NCBI GenBank assembly: GCA_026413225.1
Contig: CM048552.1
Location: forward strand, 27,021,001 to 27,085,000
DNA from: Otis tarda
Lineage: Eukaryota; Chordata; Aves; Otidiformes; Otididae
Length of the DNA stretch: 64,000 nt
Reading direction: 5' to 3'
In this document: positions 23,105 through 37,600 of the stretch, one piece after another
How positions within the stretch are numbered: the stretch's first letter is position 1
How the letters are laid out: every line of letters begins with the position of its first letter
The notes under the pieces: generated by a model
Told to the model about the DNA's origin: nothing
Databases searched by the model: none
Seen by the model: the letters and a program-made list of their open reading frames with translations, nothing else
Translations under genes and position numbers: made by a program

Positions 23105-26100
23105 ACAATTCTCCAATGATTAGTTTATTGTGAGGAAAACCACTATCTTCTTCCTAGAAGGACTGTGTTCAAATAAGTCGGTTTTTTAATACATTGAATC
23201 ATACATTTCCTATAAAACGTATAGCCTCCCACTCACATGTTACACAATCATACAAAAAGGATTAATGTCTTCGGTTAGTTAGTTACTAATTCTTGTCTCA
23301 GATGTGACCCCTCATCCAGTCTTTGACTGTCACCATGAAACTAATTTTCATTGCAAATCATTTAAACTCACACCCACTGAACTATACCCTCCTGATAGAT
23401 ATTGCTACCAGCTAGGCCAGAGCTAACTCAGATAAATCTGGTGTGTAAGCTCCTCTACTCTTGCGTTTTTCAGGTCCCAAATGGAAGTACTGTGTCTTCT
23501 ATCACTTTTTTTCTGAATCACTATCCTGACATTTGGAAAGAAATTTCTACCTTGGAAAGCTCCCTGCCTGGCTGGGAGAGAGTCTGGAAATATGCTCTTG
23601 CTGTTGTGGTTTAAAATTTTCCTTGCCCTCCTGAACTTCTACTCTGGCTAATACAGTCTGCATTTTGCCTAAAAGCAAACTTTTTAAAAATCAAATCAAT
23701 ACATTGATTGCCTAGATCTGGCCTGTACTCCATTAAAATTTGACAAATATTTCAAAGTAGGCAGCTGCAATCAGCAAAGTGCACTGAAATTTATATTCCA
23801 TTTACAAATTGTAAGTTATGCAGAAAAATAAAATCTGTATTCTTGGGGAACAGGGCTACTCCAGTTTCCTTTTCGCAGCTGTAACAAGTGATGTGTGGTG
23901 CATTTCAGCATATTTACAGAAAGGATCTTTTTATATCCGCACATTACTGCTGAAGTTTCCTTCTCTGCTGGAGCATACCAATACTTAGCTTATGTTAGCA
24001 ACTGTGATACATTTATTTGTATTATTTTTAAAAAAGCATCTGTGGTCAATGTAATTTTTGTATGTACTGTTTTCCTGCCACAGGAATAGGGCCTCCATAA
24101 TTAACAACCTCAGTTTCTTATTCCTTATTTTTAGCTACTTAGCCCTTATACTCATTGCACGTATCTGTAGATGTGTGCTTTAAACCTATCTATTTCATCT
24201 CTTAGATTGAGTACAAATGCAATTATTTGAGTCTCCTTACTGCCAAATTTCTTCTATCCTTTCCTGCCTGTTAAGTCACTACAGCAAGAGCAATGCACTT
24301 GATTATCTTACCTTGTTGTCTTCTCTTCCAGCTACACCATTTACCTTTTACAGACATTGTTTTTGTTAGTTTATCTTTAACCAAGCAAATATGGTTCAGT
24401 CTGCTTCTCATGTTTTTTTGGTCATGCTTATCCACTTTTCCCTCCTGAACTAAAAGCTAATTTATGTGGTGGTATTTTTATCACCAAAATTAATTGTATT
24501 TTTCCATAACACAAAGTGAGCATAGCTCAGATGGCAGTTTAAGTAGATCTCTCAAAGGATAAGTGTTTATAAATGTGTTCCCTATTTGTCTAGGGGTCTC
24601 TATCAGATGTTGCTCATCAGTCAAGCATAAAAACTATTTGGCATCAACAATATCTTCTAACATTTTTCCCCTTGTAGTGAGTAAAATGTATTTTTGTGTA
24701 TTCATGTACATTGCCTTGGCTAAAATGGAAGTGAATTGTTCTTTTTGTCTTTTTTCTTTCATTTTTCCTAAAGTGACCAAACCTAAGAACATTGCAATAT
24801 AACTGCTGTAGCCATAGCTCAGTTATGATTTTCTTTTAATTTCTCCCTTAGGATAATTGAAGGTTGCTTAAATGCTCAGATGGTGGGATGAATTGGGTCT
24901 TCCACTTCTATTCTGCCACATTATTAGGATAAGTTTCTCTTGAGAGGCCTCACCAAGCTTTTTCTCAGCTCATGACTCCTTTTTCTGAATTCATGTTCAT
25001 GATCTGTGATACATGTATTGTATCTGCAAAATGCTATGGAATAAGGTAGAAAAATGAAAGTAAAGGAAGTCATTCTGTCCAGCAGCTGTTGTTTCTACTT
25101 TGACTATAAGTCACAGGAAGGTAGTTATCAAAATCACCTGTAAAGCTGCTTTTTTTTTTTTCTTTTTTTAAAGCAGCTCCTACCACGGTCAGCATTATCC
25201 TTTCCACTCAACCATGGATTTTATCAGCGTGCCCTTTTCTCATGTAGAACCTTGCTAAGAAAACAGCTTTACTTATCCTCCATTTAGGGTACCACTAAGG
25301 AGATCTAATGATTTCAGATTACTTAGCAAAATAGGCAACAAAGTTCTATCTTTAAAAGTAACAGTCCACTTCCTAAGAAGCATCCTATCATAGTTTGTTG
25401 CTTTAGGAGGAGCTGGATTCTTTTCCATAACATAGCAACCAACAATCAATGACAATACTCTAGATATTGAATTTGTCACAAGAGAAGAAACCAAAATATG
25501 TTTATATGATAAAATTTTTAGGTGGCAAAATGCCTATGAATTAATAATTTTCACTCCAGAATAGTATTTCCCTAGCTTTCCCACATTACTAACAAGAAGC
25601 TGAGTGAATGGTGCTTGAGGGAGTACGCAACATAGCCTTCAGGTGAGCTCTGCTGTGTCAGCTGCTCTACAGTAGCAGTGAGGGTGATACCACCTGAGGA
25701 TGCCACCTCACCGTCTAGCTGTTCTAGCCCATGACCCAGCACTATGGTGAATGTGAGGCAGCTTACCCGTTTGGTATCAAACTACCTCAGTGTTTCTCTG
25801 ATGCAAGAACTTCAAATTATTGTGTCATTTCTCATGTGTTACGAACCCACAACACCTGATTTCCTATTTACTCATTTTCTAATGTTGGCCATAGCTTTGC
25901 CACTGATTTCTCTTGTATGAAATTTGCTCATTTAAGTAAGCTTGAGCACTAGCTGACAGAAAAGTACTGAAGAAGAAGTTAAACTAGAATATTCTCTCTT
26001 TTGTTCCAACTTCATTCCATCTGTGACTGAAAATGTTCCTGTTTGGTTCTAGTTAGAAGTCAGTAAAAACTTCAGGGATAGTTCCAGTTCTGGATGAAAT

Positions 26101-27097
26101 ATTGATACAATTTTGGTCCAAGTTCAGTTTGTTTTCTTGGGCCCAAATTCATTAATCTGGGACATGGTACTTAGAAACAAAAAAAAATAACAGATGAGAG
26201 AAATATGTAAAATAGGAAAGCCTGTCTCTCTTGAGGAAAAAAAAAAAAGAGACTAGCCTCACAAATGCAGTCCTCACAACAGACCTCAAGAGAGGACCAG
26301 AAGATCTCATTCTTCTAAAGACTTTTTTTCATCTCTGTTATCTATGATCAGTGTTGGAATTAATTATGACAGGTTTTATTACTACAATATTTTACAGCTA
26401 AAAATAAAAAGGAAGACTGTGCTATCATTTGCATTGCCTGAACTTTTTGGTGTCTTATTACTGAAATATTACTAGAACAGAAGTTCTAGTAACTCTAGTA
26501 ACTTCATAACAAAACAGAATATCTGCTTTCTTTCTCCTATGTCACAAGACTGTGAAAAAAAAAAAGTGAAACAGTCTGTTTTTAGAGCTTATGACTGTTT
26601 TAACTTGGTTTCTATTAAACAGCTGCAAATATGTCAACAAAAGTGTAAACCTATCCTGTTAGGAGTGATTTACATGGTCAACATCAGCAGAGATATTCTG
26701 GGAATAATCTTAGCAAAATGACACTATCTATTTTTCACACTTTCAGCAGCATGGCTTCTCTAAAGACAGAGGTTCCTACTGATCAAGGATACCATGCTAG
26801 CAACATCAGTGCTGGGCACATATGGAGAAGAGAGAATGCAATTTAACGTTCGCATTTGACACTCTCACTAGGATTCACCTGATTTGCAAAGGAGGTAGAC
26901 AAGTGATTGAGCCATTAATAAAAATGCTTACTATAGTAGATGAACTTTGAAACATATACTTAAAAGATTAGATCTACTTACATCTCCAAATTCTCTCATT
27001 ATTTTTTAAAATTTACAGCAAGCGAGTCAGCTATTAAGACGTAATAATAACACAATAATTACAATACAATAACAGCCCAAAGCCTAGATATATTCTC
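23105..27097. other. Non-coding stretch, nothing recognised
   Basis: AT-rich sequence with no gene or repeat family recognised. T-runs lie near 25150-25170 and A-runs near 26236-26250. Confidence 0.45.
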
Positions 27098-27418
27098 TTG
27101 TTAGGTTATCTGCAGAAAGCTTTTAATAGAACGAATATCGATGTTTCCCAGATTAAGACTTGTTTGGATAACGTCCAGCTCCCTGGTGTTCAAGTTAAGA
27201 ATTCCACTGCTCTGTCGGATCAGATTTCACAGGATGAGGTTAAAGAGACAATTGTGTCTTTAAATTATCAGTGGTCCCCAGAGAAGAACGGCTTGGGGCT
27301 TATTTTTGTGAAAATATTAAGATCTCTCAGCAAGAAGAAAAATTTATCAAATACTGACATTATAGTTTTGAAGAGAAGTTTAATAGCCTTTGAACAAATA
27401 GAGATAAAATGGACCTGA
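27098..27418 (+). pseudogene. Possible L1/Tx1-like LINE remnant (endonuclease-RT linker)
   Basis: An open frame of 106 codons without a clear ATG start contains CLDNVQLPGV, then SDQISQDEVKETIVSL followed by a degenerate SPEKNGLG. The order 'LDNIQLP ... I(T/S)-x-x-E(V/I)-x-x-x-I-x-S-L ... SPGPDGLG' is what the start of the reverse-transcriptase region looks like in L1-clade LINEs. This is recognised from general knowledge only. The conserved GKSPGPDG core is eroded, and I cannot follow clear RT motifs beyond it. L1-clade elements are scarce and ancient in birds, so this would be an old remnant. A chance resemblance is possible. Confidence 0.35.
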
Positions 27419-30400
27419 GGAACATCGAACATTGCTATATGTTGATCACAGTTTTAGTGTGATATTTTGGAGCTAATAAGGGGCAGCTGTACTTAAGTGA
27501 CTAACAGATTAGTGCCCAGAAGAATACTGACAAATTAACATTATTCAGTGGACTAAATAGAGATAAGGTTGAAATGCCCCAGATTAAATTTTTTTTGGAA
27601 AATCTACTCTGTGTTTTTCGTTTTACAGATCAATATACAAAACTGCTTGGTACTCTAGGTTCTTCTAACCTACCAATTAAGTTGTGATCAAGAAATCTTT
27701 TAACATAATTTGAAACAGACTGATATGCATAGTAACTGAGGTGTACAGTACTCACAGATGTATTTGTGGAAAAGCAATCCAGGAAAACTTATTAAAAACA
27801 CAAAACTGACACATCTTGGGTATTCTTGACCTCCATATTTCTGGTGTTCAGTAAAGACCCAAGATAAGCTTTTTATGTGCTCTGTGTTTATTTTGCTCTT
27901 ACACTCCTTGCAAGATATCTGCTATCAGTTCCCATCAGAGGCAGGATGCTAGGCTGCACAGGCTTTTGATTTCAACTGGTATGGCAAATCTTATGTTAGT
28001 TTGAGACTAGAGGCAACTGCAGTTCTACTGGGACTGTTGGCATGGCACTTGCAAGATACTTACCATAGGCATAGAAGTATAAGAGATATTTTTGGCTCTA
28101 GACTATTTCATTGATTATTTCAAGAAAGTTTCCACAAACTGCAGCAGCTTCCAAGACACCAATGTAAAATATTTTTTTGTCAGCTGAAGAAAAACATTGA
28201 GTGTATAATCATTCTGAACAAGATACAGTTTTATGTTCTCTTCAGAGTCTTCATCCTCTTTGGATGCTTCTTTTTAGATTTTAGGATATTTTTTAAAATT
28301 CTATATGAGAAAAAGATGGTGAAATACCTTTCTGAAAAGCTGCATTGATTTTCATTGCTTCATGAACTACTTGCATTAATCCCACATGTGGACAAGCGTT
28401 TTGCTGGTATTCCAGGCAAATACTAGCAAGTCTGCAGCCATGCCTTTTGTGAACAGAGCTGCACAGATACCTGCCATCAATGAACAGACATTCATCTCTG
28501 CCTACTGAGGATTTATTTCGCTTTCAGCTCTGTGTACAAATGAACAACAAGGAATTATCCCTTGACATTTTTAGTTCATCAGCTCTCTTGCATCTTATTT
28601 TGATGGATTTTTCCATTTTATAGATCTTTTAATATCTCTAATCGAATCTCTCCCTCCCCACTTTTTTCATTTTTATTTGCTTTATAATTTTGCCTTTATC
28701 TTCTATTCCAGTTTCTTATGACTCATATCATTTTCATTACATTGCCAGTTGTGAAAACAGTGAGAAATCTGTCAAGAACGGATGTAAACGAGATGTAATA
28801 GAGGAATATTTGAGATTTATTTTAGCAATTTGTGTGATATTAAAGAGGCAAGGAGGGAAAAGAGAATGCTTATTTAATATATATAGAGAGACAATGCTAA
28901 GCAAAGTGGAGAACAATATGTAAAGACAATCTCTTCCCCCAAACATAGTCTGCTCAGATCAGCATGTTCAATCACACTTTTACTACTATAATGTTGTGCC
29001 AGATGTGACATTTTTTAAATGGAAAAGCAGGGTTTGTTCATGAAAATCCTCTGCAGTTATTGACATTATTATTTATTCAGGACAATTTATATGCTCGATT
29101 CTTTATTAAAAAAGTAAAAAGCACAAATCTTAGCTTGAAGATTTTATGATGCTGAGCCCTTCTGCAGTAAATCAAGTGGGCAGACTACTGCCAGACAGCA
29201 ACACACTGATGTTAATGTGTCTCCGCAGGAAGCCAGGAGTTTGCTGCTACAGGCAACTTGCAAGGTCAGGCCTTTCTTTAAAATATAACATAATAAATGA
29301 AATAAACCATCACATTTGTTTCACAGAAATAAAAAAGAACACAGTTCCTAACACATATATTTTTATGTCCATTCATTTTAAAATACATCATTTTCAAAAA
29401 ACAGATATATTTGTTAGATACAGCTATATATTGCATTCAATTGTCATATTCTATTCACTTCTTTAAAATTAAATTGTCATGCCTGTACTGTTCAGCAGGT
29501 GCTCATAGCCTAGGAGTTTGAAAGAGGCCAGTTTCCCTCATATGAGAATTTTAATTGCTCACAACTGTGTAATACAACACTAATGAGAGCATAGCCTAAG
29601 CCAGAGTCCAGCAGAGTTCCTCACAGCAGGAAATGATGCAGGAATGACACAAAAGTTTAGGAGAAAGCATAGCTGGGAGAAGAGGATAGAGCAGAGCACG
29701 TGAAATAGAACAAGTCAAAGAGCACATGTGGAATGATTTGGCAGCAAAGACCTAACATGCTGAATCAGATGACAGGTTCATTACCAACACAGATAACACA
29801 GGAACAAATGACTCATTAAGAAGCATATGAAGTGTGTGGGATTGAAAAGCAAAATTTTGGCTACGGAGAACTTGTTTTTGGAGTTACAAAGCTGCAGGTG
29901 TTCAGTAGAATGAGGATTGAGCATGAGTGAAAATAGTTCATTTGAAAGTCTTGATTAATATTACAGGGTTAGTACTCTTAATTAAGTTTCTCTTTACTAA
30001 AGCAAGAAAAAAAAAATCTTCTGTTAGCTCCTCTAACTATCATTCTAAGTGATTCTCTCTAGTTCCTGATAATAACTCAACTGTGGCAATATACTACTGA
30101 ATTAGGCTGAAGACATACTGGAGAAGAAAAGGCAGTGCTAGGATACAGAGAAGTAAGAGACAGTAACAGAATAATAATGTCTGTTTTGTGGAAGAAAAGC
30201 AAAGAGCCAAGACCCTACCCTTCTGAATCCATAAGAGACATCAGTAGATTTAAAGCAACCCATGTAATACTGGTATCTTTTCTGCAACACTGCTGTAAAT
30301 TGTATATTGCTACATATGTTGAATACAGAAGTTCTTAGTTACATATGAAATATGAATATTTGCATTTGGTTTCAGTTTGGCTTTACAATTACAAGAAATT

Positions 30401-33350
30401 CAAATTACTATACCTGTGTCACACTGACTCAGCAATGTGCCAGTATTAGAAAGCCTATTAATATTTTATTGTAAAGCAATTCTACCAGACTCCTTCCTTT
30501 GTTTTCTTCTGAATGCCTTTTTCATTTTGCATGCTGTGTTGTACATTGACAAATAAATTCCTGAACAAATGATAAACCATCAGACTCCAAGCTACTAGTA
30601 TCTGTCTCTAACCAAGGTAAAGGCAGTTTTCTGATTCCCTTTTATGAATTTGTCATAGCTTTTCTGTTCAAGAAAAATTATCAAGAGTTCAGAGCACTTG
30701 ACACCTACATTGTATCCTAGTCAGAAAAATAGTCGCCTATTTGAAGGTCCTAAGTAGGCATCACAATTACTCTGCTATAGAGAGTCTGGATGTGGAAGCC
30801 CACAATAGTATTAACTCTACATTTCTCAAATCTCTATTTACATGCTTTGTTGTCACAACACCTGTGTCAGTCATCTCCCATACACAGTTTGAATACAGCC
30901 TAAGTGACTCTCACTCACTGTATATTACATGATACACCTCACTCAGCTTGTCATGTAAGAGTTGGGTATCTTGCTCAAGCCAGCGATCTGCCAGTACAGA
31001 GAAATAAGCAGCGCAGCAGAATGGCTGCAACTATTTTCAGCAACTGTTTTGATAACAAGAATTGTCATCTGATAACGCTTATCTTTCTCCAGCAGTTGCT
31101 CTGGAAGCTGAAGAGACTGACTTGGACTTGACTCCCAATTACTGTTAATTAAAATTAATGAAATAAGTTTCACTACTATTGACAGAAACTGCAAGCAAAA
31201 TGAAATCTCTGAATTTCCCCCTTATCAAGCTCTAAAGAGCGGTTCTTTTTCAACACTCCTACTCAAAAGAAAGAAAACAAAAAAAAAAAAAGAAAAAAGT
31301 TTCCTCAATTTTATTGTTTTATGTTGCTTCTCTCAGTAACTCACTGAAAGTTTGTCTGTGGAAATAAAATAACTAGAATGAAAATACTGCAAACATTTGC
31401 AGGCATCATTCTCAGATCAGCAGTCTTACCTACACTAGTCTGATGCTTTTAAGGCGAAGTAGGCTGAAGGACAGACTGTGGTCTGCAAATGTATACAGTG
31501 TATACAAGCAAGGTCAAGCCTACATTACAAATAATATTGCATAGGCTGTTACCTCCATTTAACTTCCATTTTAGAACAGCAATAAAACTGTGAAAAAGTT
31601 GTGTAGGTTTTTCTTTAAAGTTACTTTCTCTAGCTCCAAAATTTTTTATAGATTGATACTTTTCCTAACACTTAACTTTTCAGCTTCATAATGGTCCTTT
31701 AATATTGTACTTCAAAAGACCAAAGCAGTTCCTCAGATAAAGAAGGCTTCTTAGAAAACTAGGGATACATTTTTAGAGGCAATAAGACTGTAAATAGATT
31801 TTACACCTTTATGAATTGCACATCTAATTCTCCTATGCAGCACTCTACTCTAAATTTCGCTCCTACCTATCATGCCATACCACACCATGCAGTTCCTAGC
31901 ATTATACAGCCCTCAATACTGTGTTTAAAAAAAAAAAAAAAATCTTTCCTATGTCATAGCTTAAATATGGGATGCTCAACAATTTCCTTTGAACGTTGGA
32001 GACTTTGGAAATAGTCCATGCTAAACAATATCCTTACAGTGAAGAGCTAATCATTATCCTTCAGTTCGTCAGAACATTTTCATTTTACTTTCTACAGCTT
32101 TTATTTCAGTTAGCTAACTACTTTTGATTTGTAAACATCCCCACCAAAGGCATCACTTCCCCACCAAGCCGAACTCATCATCTTCTCAGGAGATAGGAGA
32201 AAGTTTATAGCTGTACATATGATTATTCTGCTCTCCAATTTATATTCAAATATTTTTTGCCCTTCATAAGATATTTTTAATCAGGTATTTGCAGAGCAGA
32301 ATAATTAAATCAAAGGGATCATTTTGGTAAAACTAAAGGTAGGTGTACTTTTAATAACTTCTAGAAGTACTCCAAGAGGTTGACAGGGAAGTTCCTCTTC
32401 AGAAAGCAAAAACTCATCTTAAAACAGTGTGTTTCCCCGAGAATGCGTATTATGTAGGAAGTGGATTTAAAGTGGAAAATCAGAAGATAATAGATAATAT
32501 ATATTAGCATAAAATAGTTGCTTTTCTGTGCAGTAAGGATTTTTGTTTGTTTGTTTCAATGCAATGTTTCTCTTATTAGATAACCTGAGAGACATGTAAG
32601 TAACCTGTGGACATATAAAAGTTAAAGGTCTGTGCAGCCAAGGAGAATCAGCTTCACAAAAAGGCTATTATGATTCACCTTAAGTTCAGGGTATCTCTTA
32701 TCTTGGGTTTCTCATGGACATCCTTTCCTCTTATTTCTATCAGCTGAGTGCATACAGTGTTTTCCGGCTGTCATTAACGAGCCAGGTCAGGACAACAGTT
32801 GTCAAGTTTATGTTGCCTGACAACCTTCATTTCTCACCTCCTTGACATACTGATTTTCCTGCTCTGACAACCACATTTCTGTATTTTCTATCAAGAGTTT
32901 TTGTATTTGAGATGTTTAATTCAAAATTAAAATATTCAATATTTGACAATCTTATTTGAAACCTCTTCAAGACTATGTTTACCCAAGATGTAAATCAAGG
33001 TAGTTTGGATTTTAAAGCAATTTGGTGCTTTTAACTGGTCCTATTTTTTATAATAATTTTTCATCATTCACATACCATCTCAACAAATCTGTCACTGTGG
33101 TAGAAATGTTTTCGTGGTGCATTTTCTCCTCTGTTCCCCTCTTAGTATAGTCATAACTGGCCACTGGCCATATGATTTTCCAGACAGCCCGTAACTTACC
33201 TCATATTAGGGAAGCAGAAGTAAATGCAGCTACTAGATTTGCTGTAAGATATTAAGAGTAATTATAGCAACTGGAATTAGGGCAGGAACTAAAAATTTTC
33301 AGTGTCCTTTTAAGAAATATCTAGTAATCCACTTTCTACAAAAATTAGCC

Positions 33351-33420
33351 CTTAAAAGAAAAAAAAAAACTAACAAACAAAACCAACAACAACAACAAAA
33401 AACCCAACAAAAAAACCCCT
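33351..33420 (+). repeat. A-rich / (AAC)n low-complexity tract
   Basis: Runs of A interrupted by C, including CAACAACAACAAC. It could be an old poly(A)-derived tail, but no retroposed body is recognised upstream. Confidence 0.8.
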
Positions 33421-34644
33421 TAAAACTAAAATGAGCTTTCCAAATAAATACCCTTATCAAAAAAGGAGAATTTAGTGTGGTGGAGAATGGAGGATAGGAA
33501 AGAGAATAGAGGATTGAACTCTGCACAGAAATGTCTCCCACACAGTGCAGTTAAGTACTCTTTTCACACTGCAGAACATCTGAACTAATATATGGTCTTG
33601 ACATTTTTCTTTCTGATGCTTAAACTTAACAGAATCAGTGCTGGACACATGCATGTGAATGGATATTTCAGACATGCAAGTTGTTTCTGGGGTTATCGAT
33701 AACATAACCAGCAAAACCCTTCTGAACATTAATGTACTATAAATGACCTTCCAAGGAGCTTCAAGCTTCAAAACTCTACCATACATGACAACATAGCACT
33801 GCAGAGGTGTATATGTTCTCAGACTGCTCTGTGTCAGAGCTGGAATCCATTGGTTCAGTACCCACCCCATGACAGGAGCAAAGACAGGTCTGAACTTGCA
33901 GATCGTAGTTCGCCACAGAACACCAAAATGTCAAATGGTATATTTGCAATAATTTCAACTTGGTTTACTTGGAACACAACAAAGACATACATAATCTTCA
34001 GCCTTGAAACTGCCCCCATGAAGGAGTAGTAATTGCTTTCTCCCAGTTAAAACAAATAGCTGGTACTTTGCTGGGAATCTTTAATGGTTCTACAGGAGAG
34101 ATTTAGTAAGTCCTAATTACTACCCTTTGTATAATCCTATCTGATTTCCTTAAGCTTCCTTCTCAGAAAATAAAGATGCATTACAGCTTTACGGGATACT
34201 CTGAGCGTTTATTCTGTCCTTTTACTTGAAAAGTAAATTCATTTTATTGCTGTGTTACTGACTACCAACTAAATATTAACTGGGAATACAGCTCTGTGAA
34301 TAAATACTCATGCATTCTTTAGAGTTAACAAAAGACATTATTTAATAAATTATAAGCAACAACTTCTCAATTGTTACTGTCTCTATCAAAGCCATTTACC
34401 TCTTTCATTAAAAAATAACTCATGGATTATCAAAGGGAAGATAGGTTATACTATTAAATCTGCAGGCTAATCAACAGCAATGTTTTGTAGTTCTTACATA
34501 GCACACTTTTCATGTGCTATGATATGGAGATCCGTATCTTCAGATTAAATCAGATGTAATTGAGCTACTCTGGGTGTGGCAGTGCTTCATCTTCTACAAT
34601 AGAAACCTAATTTCTGAAAATTCTTTATCCTATCAGCAGTCCAG

Positions 34645-34668
34645 AAAAAAAAAAAATATATATATATA
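34645..34668 (+). repeat. (A)12(TA)6 microsatellite
   Basis: A run of A grading into TA dinucleotides. Confidence 0.9.
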
Positions 34669-37600
34669 GTCCCTAACTATTGCAGAAAGAAAGGAAAGCA
34701 ATTACTACTCTCCTAGGGACATCAGAAGAAAAAGGAGTAACAAAATATCATCTCCTACAGACTCAAATATCTTACCTGAGAATAAAGCTTAGAAAACCTG
34801 ATGGGCTGTTATTGCTTGTGTTGCAATAATATCTGTGTGCATCTGTTGTTTATTTGTAAGACTCCTTTACGCTAAGCACTGTATGCACACATGGGAAAAG
34901 CATGATCCTTACCATCAAAGAATCCAACCTTTAATACAAACTACTGCAGGAATTTCAACAGTCTAGAAGAAGTGAGATGAGAAGACATGGAAACAGAAAC
35001 AAAGGTATTGTACAACATGCTGAGGGGTGATAAAGCAGCATCATTAGTACAAGCTGAAGCAAGGAGAAAAGGTCCCTTAGCATAAGTCTCTTTAGCAGAT
35101 TCGCTATTTTAGGCACTGATGTCTCCCCTACCCAGAGGGGCTCACCTCATCTCCTGCAGGAGTTTCTTCCACTGTTAATGACAGCAATGAAGACAGTCAC
35201 CTCAAAGGAATCTTTGCAGGCTATCTAGCCCAAATACTGAAGCAGAAAAGCGAGACTAAGAGCTGAAAACAAAGAAAGTTCTCTACAAATAAAAGCTTGA
35301 TCTTTTAAGTTTTGTTGCAGTTAGGGGCCTGTGAGTGGTAAAACACAAGGATATTGACTGCTGCAATTCTAGCACTCTGAATCATAACCAAACCCAGACA
35401 CATGGTTAAGTATAAAATTACATCAACAATGTTAGTGAAAATTCCCTTAATAGTAACTTTTATATGACAGTATTCCAGTTCCAAACAGTTCTATTTTAAA
35501 GCACTTACCAAATCCCCAGTGTTGCTGTCAATACAGGAATGCAAAATTAAAGTCGCTGAAACAACATTACTTCTATCCCCACATCAGTGCCACTACGTAC
35601 ACCCAGAACATCTGGCATTTATGATACATAATTAGAAAGGGACACAGAAACCTGTAATATGCTTTAAAAGGAAACTTGGTTACAGCATTAGCTATGGAAG
35701 GAGTCCATACTTTATTCTTTCAAAGAGCCAGTCAAGTATTAATTAATTCTCAGGATCCTGAGAGACAGTTAAGTAATCCAGTCACTTTGCACAGAAAACT
35801 TGCTGGAAGGTAGTGTAGCCTTTGCTGTATTTTTCAATATTTGCTCATTGGACCTTATCCTCAGAAAACCAGACTTTATAGTAGGATCCCTAAAGGCCAT
35901 CCTTTGAATTTGAAAAACATATGTGATAGAAATGTGCAGGTCTTACGTTGGGAAATGTCCTTTTTCTCTCTGTCATCTTCCTCTTCACTGCTTCCCAATT
36001 TGAGTAAGTGAGAAGAAGGAATTAGAAGGTCAATGTTTGACTATGATTTTACTGTTAATATCAAAAATTACTATTTCCTAAAACAGTTTTCCCTTTGAGA
36101 AAATAGGAATAATATTTTGTCACAGCTGTCACCTTCGTAGGCTTTGAGCCTCAAACAATGATTACTGATTACATGAAAACCTCAGATAAAATAGTGTGAA
36201 AAATTCAGATTACCTAGATCATGCAATTAGAAGATAAAATTCAGGGTACTCTTCAGAAGATGGCATATCTGTACCTTTTTCTTAGTCCTTTCTCAGGACT
36301 TTCAGTGGCAGGATCCTAATCATATCTTTCTATCTTTAAGTAAATCCCTGAAACTTCCCTCATTCAATACACACCTAAAGATACTCACCTGGGCGTATCA
36401 TATGCTAACGCATCAGAGCTCATTGTTTCTGAGTGTACACAAAGAACTTCAGTTAACACTGAAACCGATCTCTTGCCAGCTGCAGGGCTGACTGACAACA
36501 GGAAACAAAAAAAAATATGTCTCTTCTGCAGTGGTGCTGCACAGAGATACACTTACAGGGCAGATTACTAACTTTGCTGGCTCTTAATGCACTATAAAAT
36601 TAAATGTTCTGAAGTATTAACAGCAGCTTGGATAAGCATCAGTCTTTCCACTTTTAGGTATGTAAAAGACATGCATCTACCTCTACTCCAAGGTAATAGC
36701 GTGAGGTGCCCTCTACAGTTAATAGCAGGAGATTCATCACACTTAAAAGCTGATGGGACGGAGACAACTCTAAAAGTTGCCTACCACCCTGTCCCACCTG
36801 GGGAGTAACTCTGGAAAACGGTGTCTGAAAATGACCTGCCTTATCTTTCAGTGGTTATGACTGGTGAGACGAATCTCACCTTTCTCTTGTATAGAACTGC
36901 CAAAATTTGAAAACATAACAGCAGAACCTCTTCCATAAATAGGCAACCCTAGACCCTGAATCAGAAAATCATCAGGAGAACGGACTGGAGAAGTTTATGG
37001 TACCGCCTGCTAGTTATTGCGTCCTTTTCTTCAGAATCTGTGTTAAACCTCTCTAAAAAATATCTCACAGAATAAATTATCTTTCTCTCCCTATAAATAT
37101 TTCTGTCTCTAGGAGTTAAAGGTAAAGATACAACTGATCTTAATTGATGAAGAAAGGCAGCTAATCTAAGGCAACTCAGAAGATAATTCCAAATCTAGCC
37201 TGTTCTGACAAATTTACAAAACAAAAGAAATCAGAATCCAGCCAATACAGGGATAACACTTGTTCAACTTTACAGTATAATAAGAACAAGAGACATACTG
37301 TAAAACAAGAAAGGTCCTTTTAATTACCTTCCATTTGGGGAAAATTTTGTGTTACATTTTCTTCATCTGGAAAATCAAGTTATGTGTTCATAAACATTGT
37401 AAAATATAAACCAGAAAAGACAAGAGGTTCTTACATACAGTCACAGACAAAGCCACCAGCTGGACAAGCACTAAAATTCTTTGTAAATGTGTCACTCTAA
37501 ATAGCAGTCACGCAATTATCTCCACCTGGTCTATCTTTAAACTGATTAAAAATTGCTAACACAGGAAAATAAGTTACTTTAGTCAGAAAATATTCCTTGT

